Positions 63,314 to 64,000 of a stretch of DNA of 64,000 bases are shown piece after piece. Within the stretch, counting starts at the first letter, position 1. Every line of letters starts with the position of its first letter. The translations under genes were made by a program, and so were the position numbers. Under the pieces are notes generated by a model. It saw nothing but the letters and a program-made list of their open reading frames with translations, was not told the origin of the DNA and did not search any database. The DNA is from Oceanidesulfovibrio marinus (GTDB taxonomy: Bacteria > Desulfobacterota > Desulfovibrionia > Desulfovibrionales > Desulfovibrionaceae), in assembly GCF_013085545.1 (NCBI RefSeq), contig NZ_CP039543.1, forward strand, positions 62,001 to 126,000. The letters are read 5' to 3'.

Positions 63314-64000
63314 ATGATTCACAGATTTTTTCGAAGGCGCCGTCCGGCAGGGGGGCCGGGCCTTCCATGCGCACGGTCAGTATTTTGGTCTCCTGGTCGG
63401 CCAGGCGCAGCCCCAGGCGGTAGCGCTGCGCGCGCAGGATGCCGGGCAGCCGCCGGGAGACCGCGCCGAAGAAGCCGCGCGGCCATGGTTTTTCCAGCAC
63501 GCTCCAGCCGTCCGGTCCCTGGCCATGCCTGGCCGACCGCAGGTTGATGGACTTGAAGAACCCCGCGGCCCACTCTTCCAGACTGCTTCCCTTGAGGGCG
63601 AACTGCGCTGGCCCCAGACGCTCCAGCACAAGGTGGACGCGGCGGCTGTTCAGGAACTCCATGCGGAAGTGGCCGGGCTTGAAGGAAAAGGTCTTGAGAT
63701 AGAGCGTGCCGGGCAACCACACGCGCACGCCGAACACGGACCAGAGCCTGTCCGCATTGCGCGGATGGCAACGCGCCGTGGCCAGGGCGTCGGCAAGCTC
63801 CGTGTCCTCATCCGCCTCTGCCCTGGGGAATGCGCGGATAATCACGGCGATGCCCGATTCGGCATGGTGGAGCAGAGCGCCGGGGTTGGCCGCCTCGCCA
63901 GCTGCATCGGTCCAGGCAAAGGGCTTGGCTGTGAAGCCGTGTTCCTCCAGGCGTTGCAGGGCGTCCAGAAACAGGGCGGGTAGTTCGACGCCGTCTGTCC
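63300..64000 (-). CDS. Hypothetical protein upstream of the PqqD-like gene, 5' end outside window
   Basis: The frame is open from the window edge to the stop at 63300, so only the C-terminal 232 or so residues are seen and the true start lies outside. The sequence (ALFLDALQRLEEHGFTAKPF, ATARCHPRNADRLWSVFGVR, GTLYLKTFSFKPGHFRMEFL, RYRLGLRLADQETKILTVRM) has no membrane helix and no recognised family. The repeated mix of Arg/Trp/Phe-rich strands suggests a soluble enzyme or binding protein. Translation is coupled to the PqqD-like gene, so a joint role in peptide modification is possible but unproven. Confidence 0.6.
   Translation of the reverse strand, partial: TDGVELPALFLDALQRLEEHGFTAKPFAWTDAAGEAANPGALLHHAESGIAVIIRAFPRAEADEDTELADALATARCHPRNADRLWSVFGVRVWLPGTLYLKTFSFKPGHFRMEFLNSRRVHLVLERLGPAQFALKGSSLEEWAAGFFKSINLRSARHGQGPDGWSVLEKPWPRGFFGAVSRRLPGILRAQRYRLGLRLADQETKILTVRMEGPAPLPDGAFEKICESYEVV

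Overview
The window looks like chromosome of a Desulfovibrio-type sulfate reducer (Desulfovibrionaceae, high GC). The best lineage marker is a periplasmic tetraheme cytochrome c3 with the heme motifs CXXCH, CX4CH, CXXCH, CX4CH (45.8-46.2 kb). It is supported by a CbiK-type anaerobic cobaltochelatase, several large PAS-rich sensor kinases, a pair of Ros/MucR-type regulators and an opgGH glucan operon. No rRNA, tRNA or CRISPR array was seen. All gene calls come from reading the sequence; no database search was possible.

Layout. 0-12.9 kb is host signalling and metabolism: the N-terminal part of a GspE/PilB ATPase, an exported protein, a hybrid kinase with a periplasmic substrate-binding sensor, a YbhB-like protein, CbiK ending in a hairpin repeat, a CheB-CheR-PAS fusion facing a second hybrid kinase, and a lipoprotein hydrolase. 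12.9-18.7 kb holds two divergent genes for giant Lys/Glu/Ala/Pro-rich proteins with recognisable small domains at their ends. 18.9-23.6 kb is phage: Mor-like activator, M15-type endolysin, XhlA-like protein, small and large terminase, portal. 23.7-33.1 kb is non-phage: iron-sulfur L-serine dehydratase, two Ros/MucR-like regulators, an exported protein and a five-gene operon around an FHA-domain ABC transporter. 33.3-39.7 kb resumes the phage head series in P22 order (scaffold, coat, head completion) and adds a glycosyltransferase-like gene, a tail fibre and an accessory gene. 39.8-64 kb is host again: lipoprotein, opgGH, cytochrome c3, a solute-binding protein plus sensor kinase, dienelactone hydrolase, membrane protein, diguanylate cyclase, formyltransferase plus class V aminotransferase, GNAT-like protein, class I aminotransferase, KtrAB potassium uptake, a TetR regulator with a clear promoter/operator, and a PqqD-like protein.

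The most unusual points are: (i) the P22-like head gene series interrupted by about 9.6 kb of host-like genes with no integrase in view; (ii) the divergent pair of polyampholyte proteins, which share a nearly identical 51-bp block in inverted orientation and carry HMG-box-like, MerR-like and serine-recombinase-like end domains; (iii) a dispersed repeat of about 122 bp, three copies, two of which begin directly at a TAG stop codon; and (iv) the FHA-ABC transporter operon with its exported partners.
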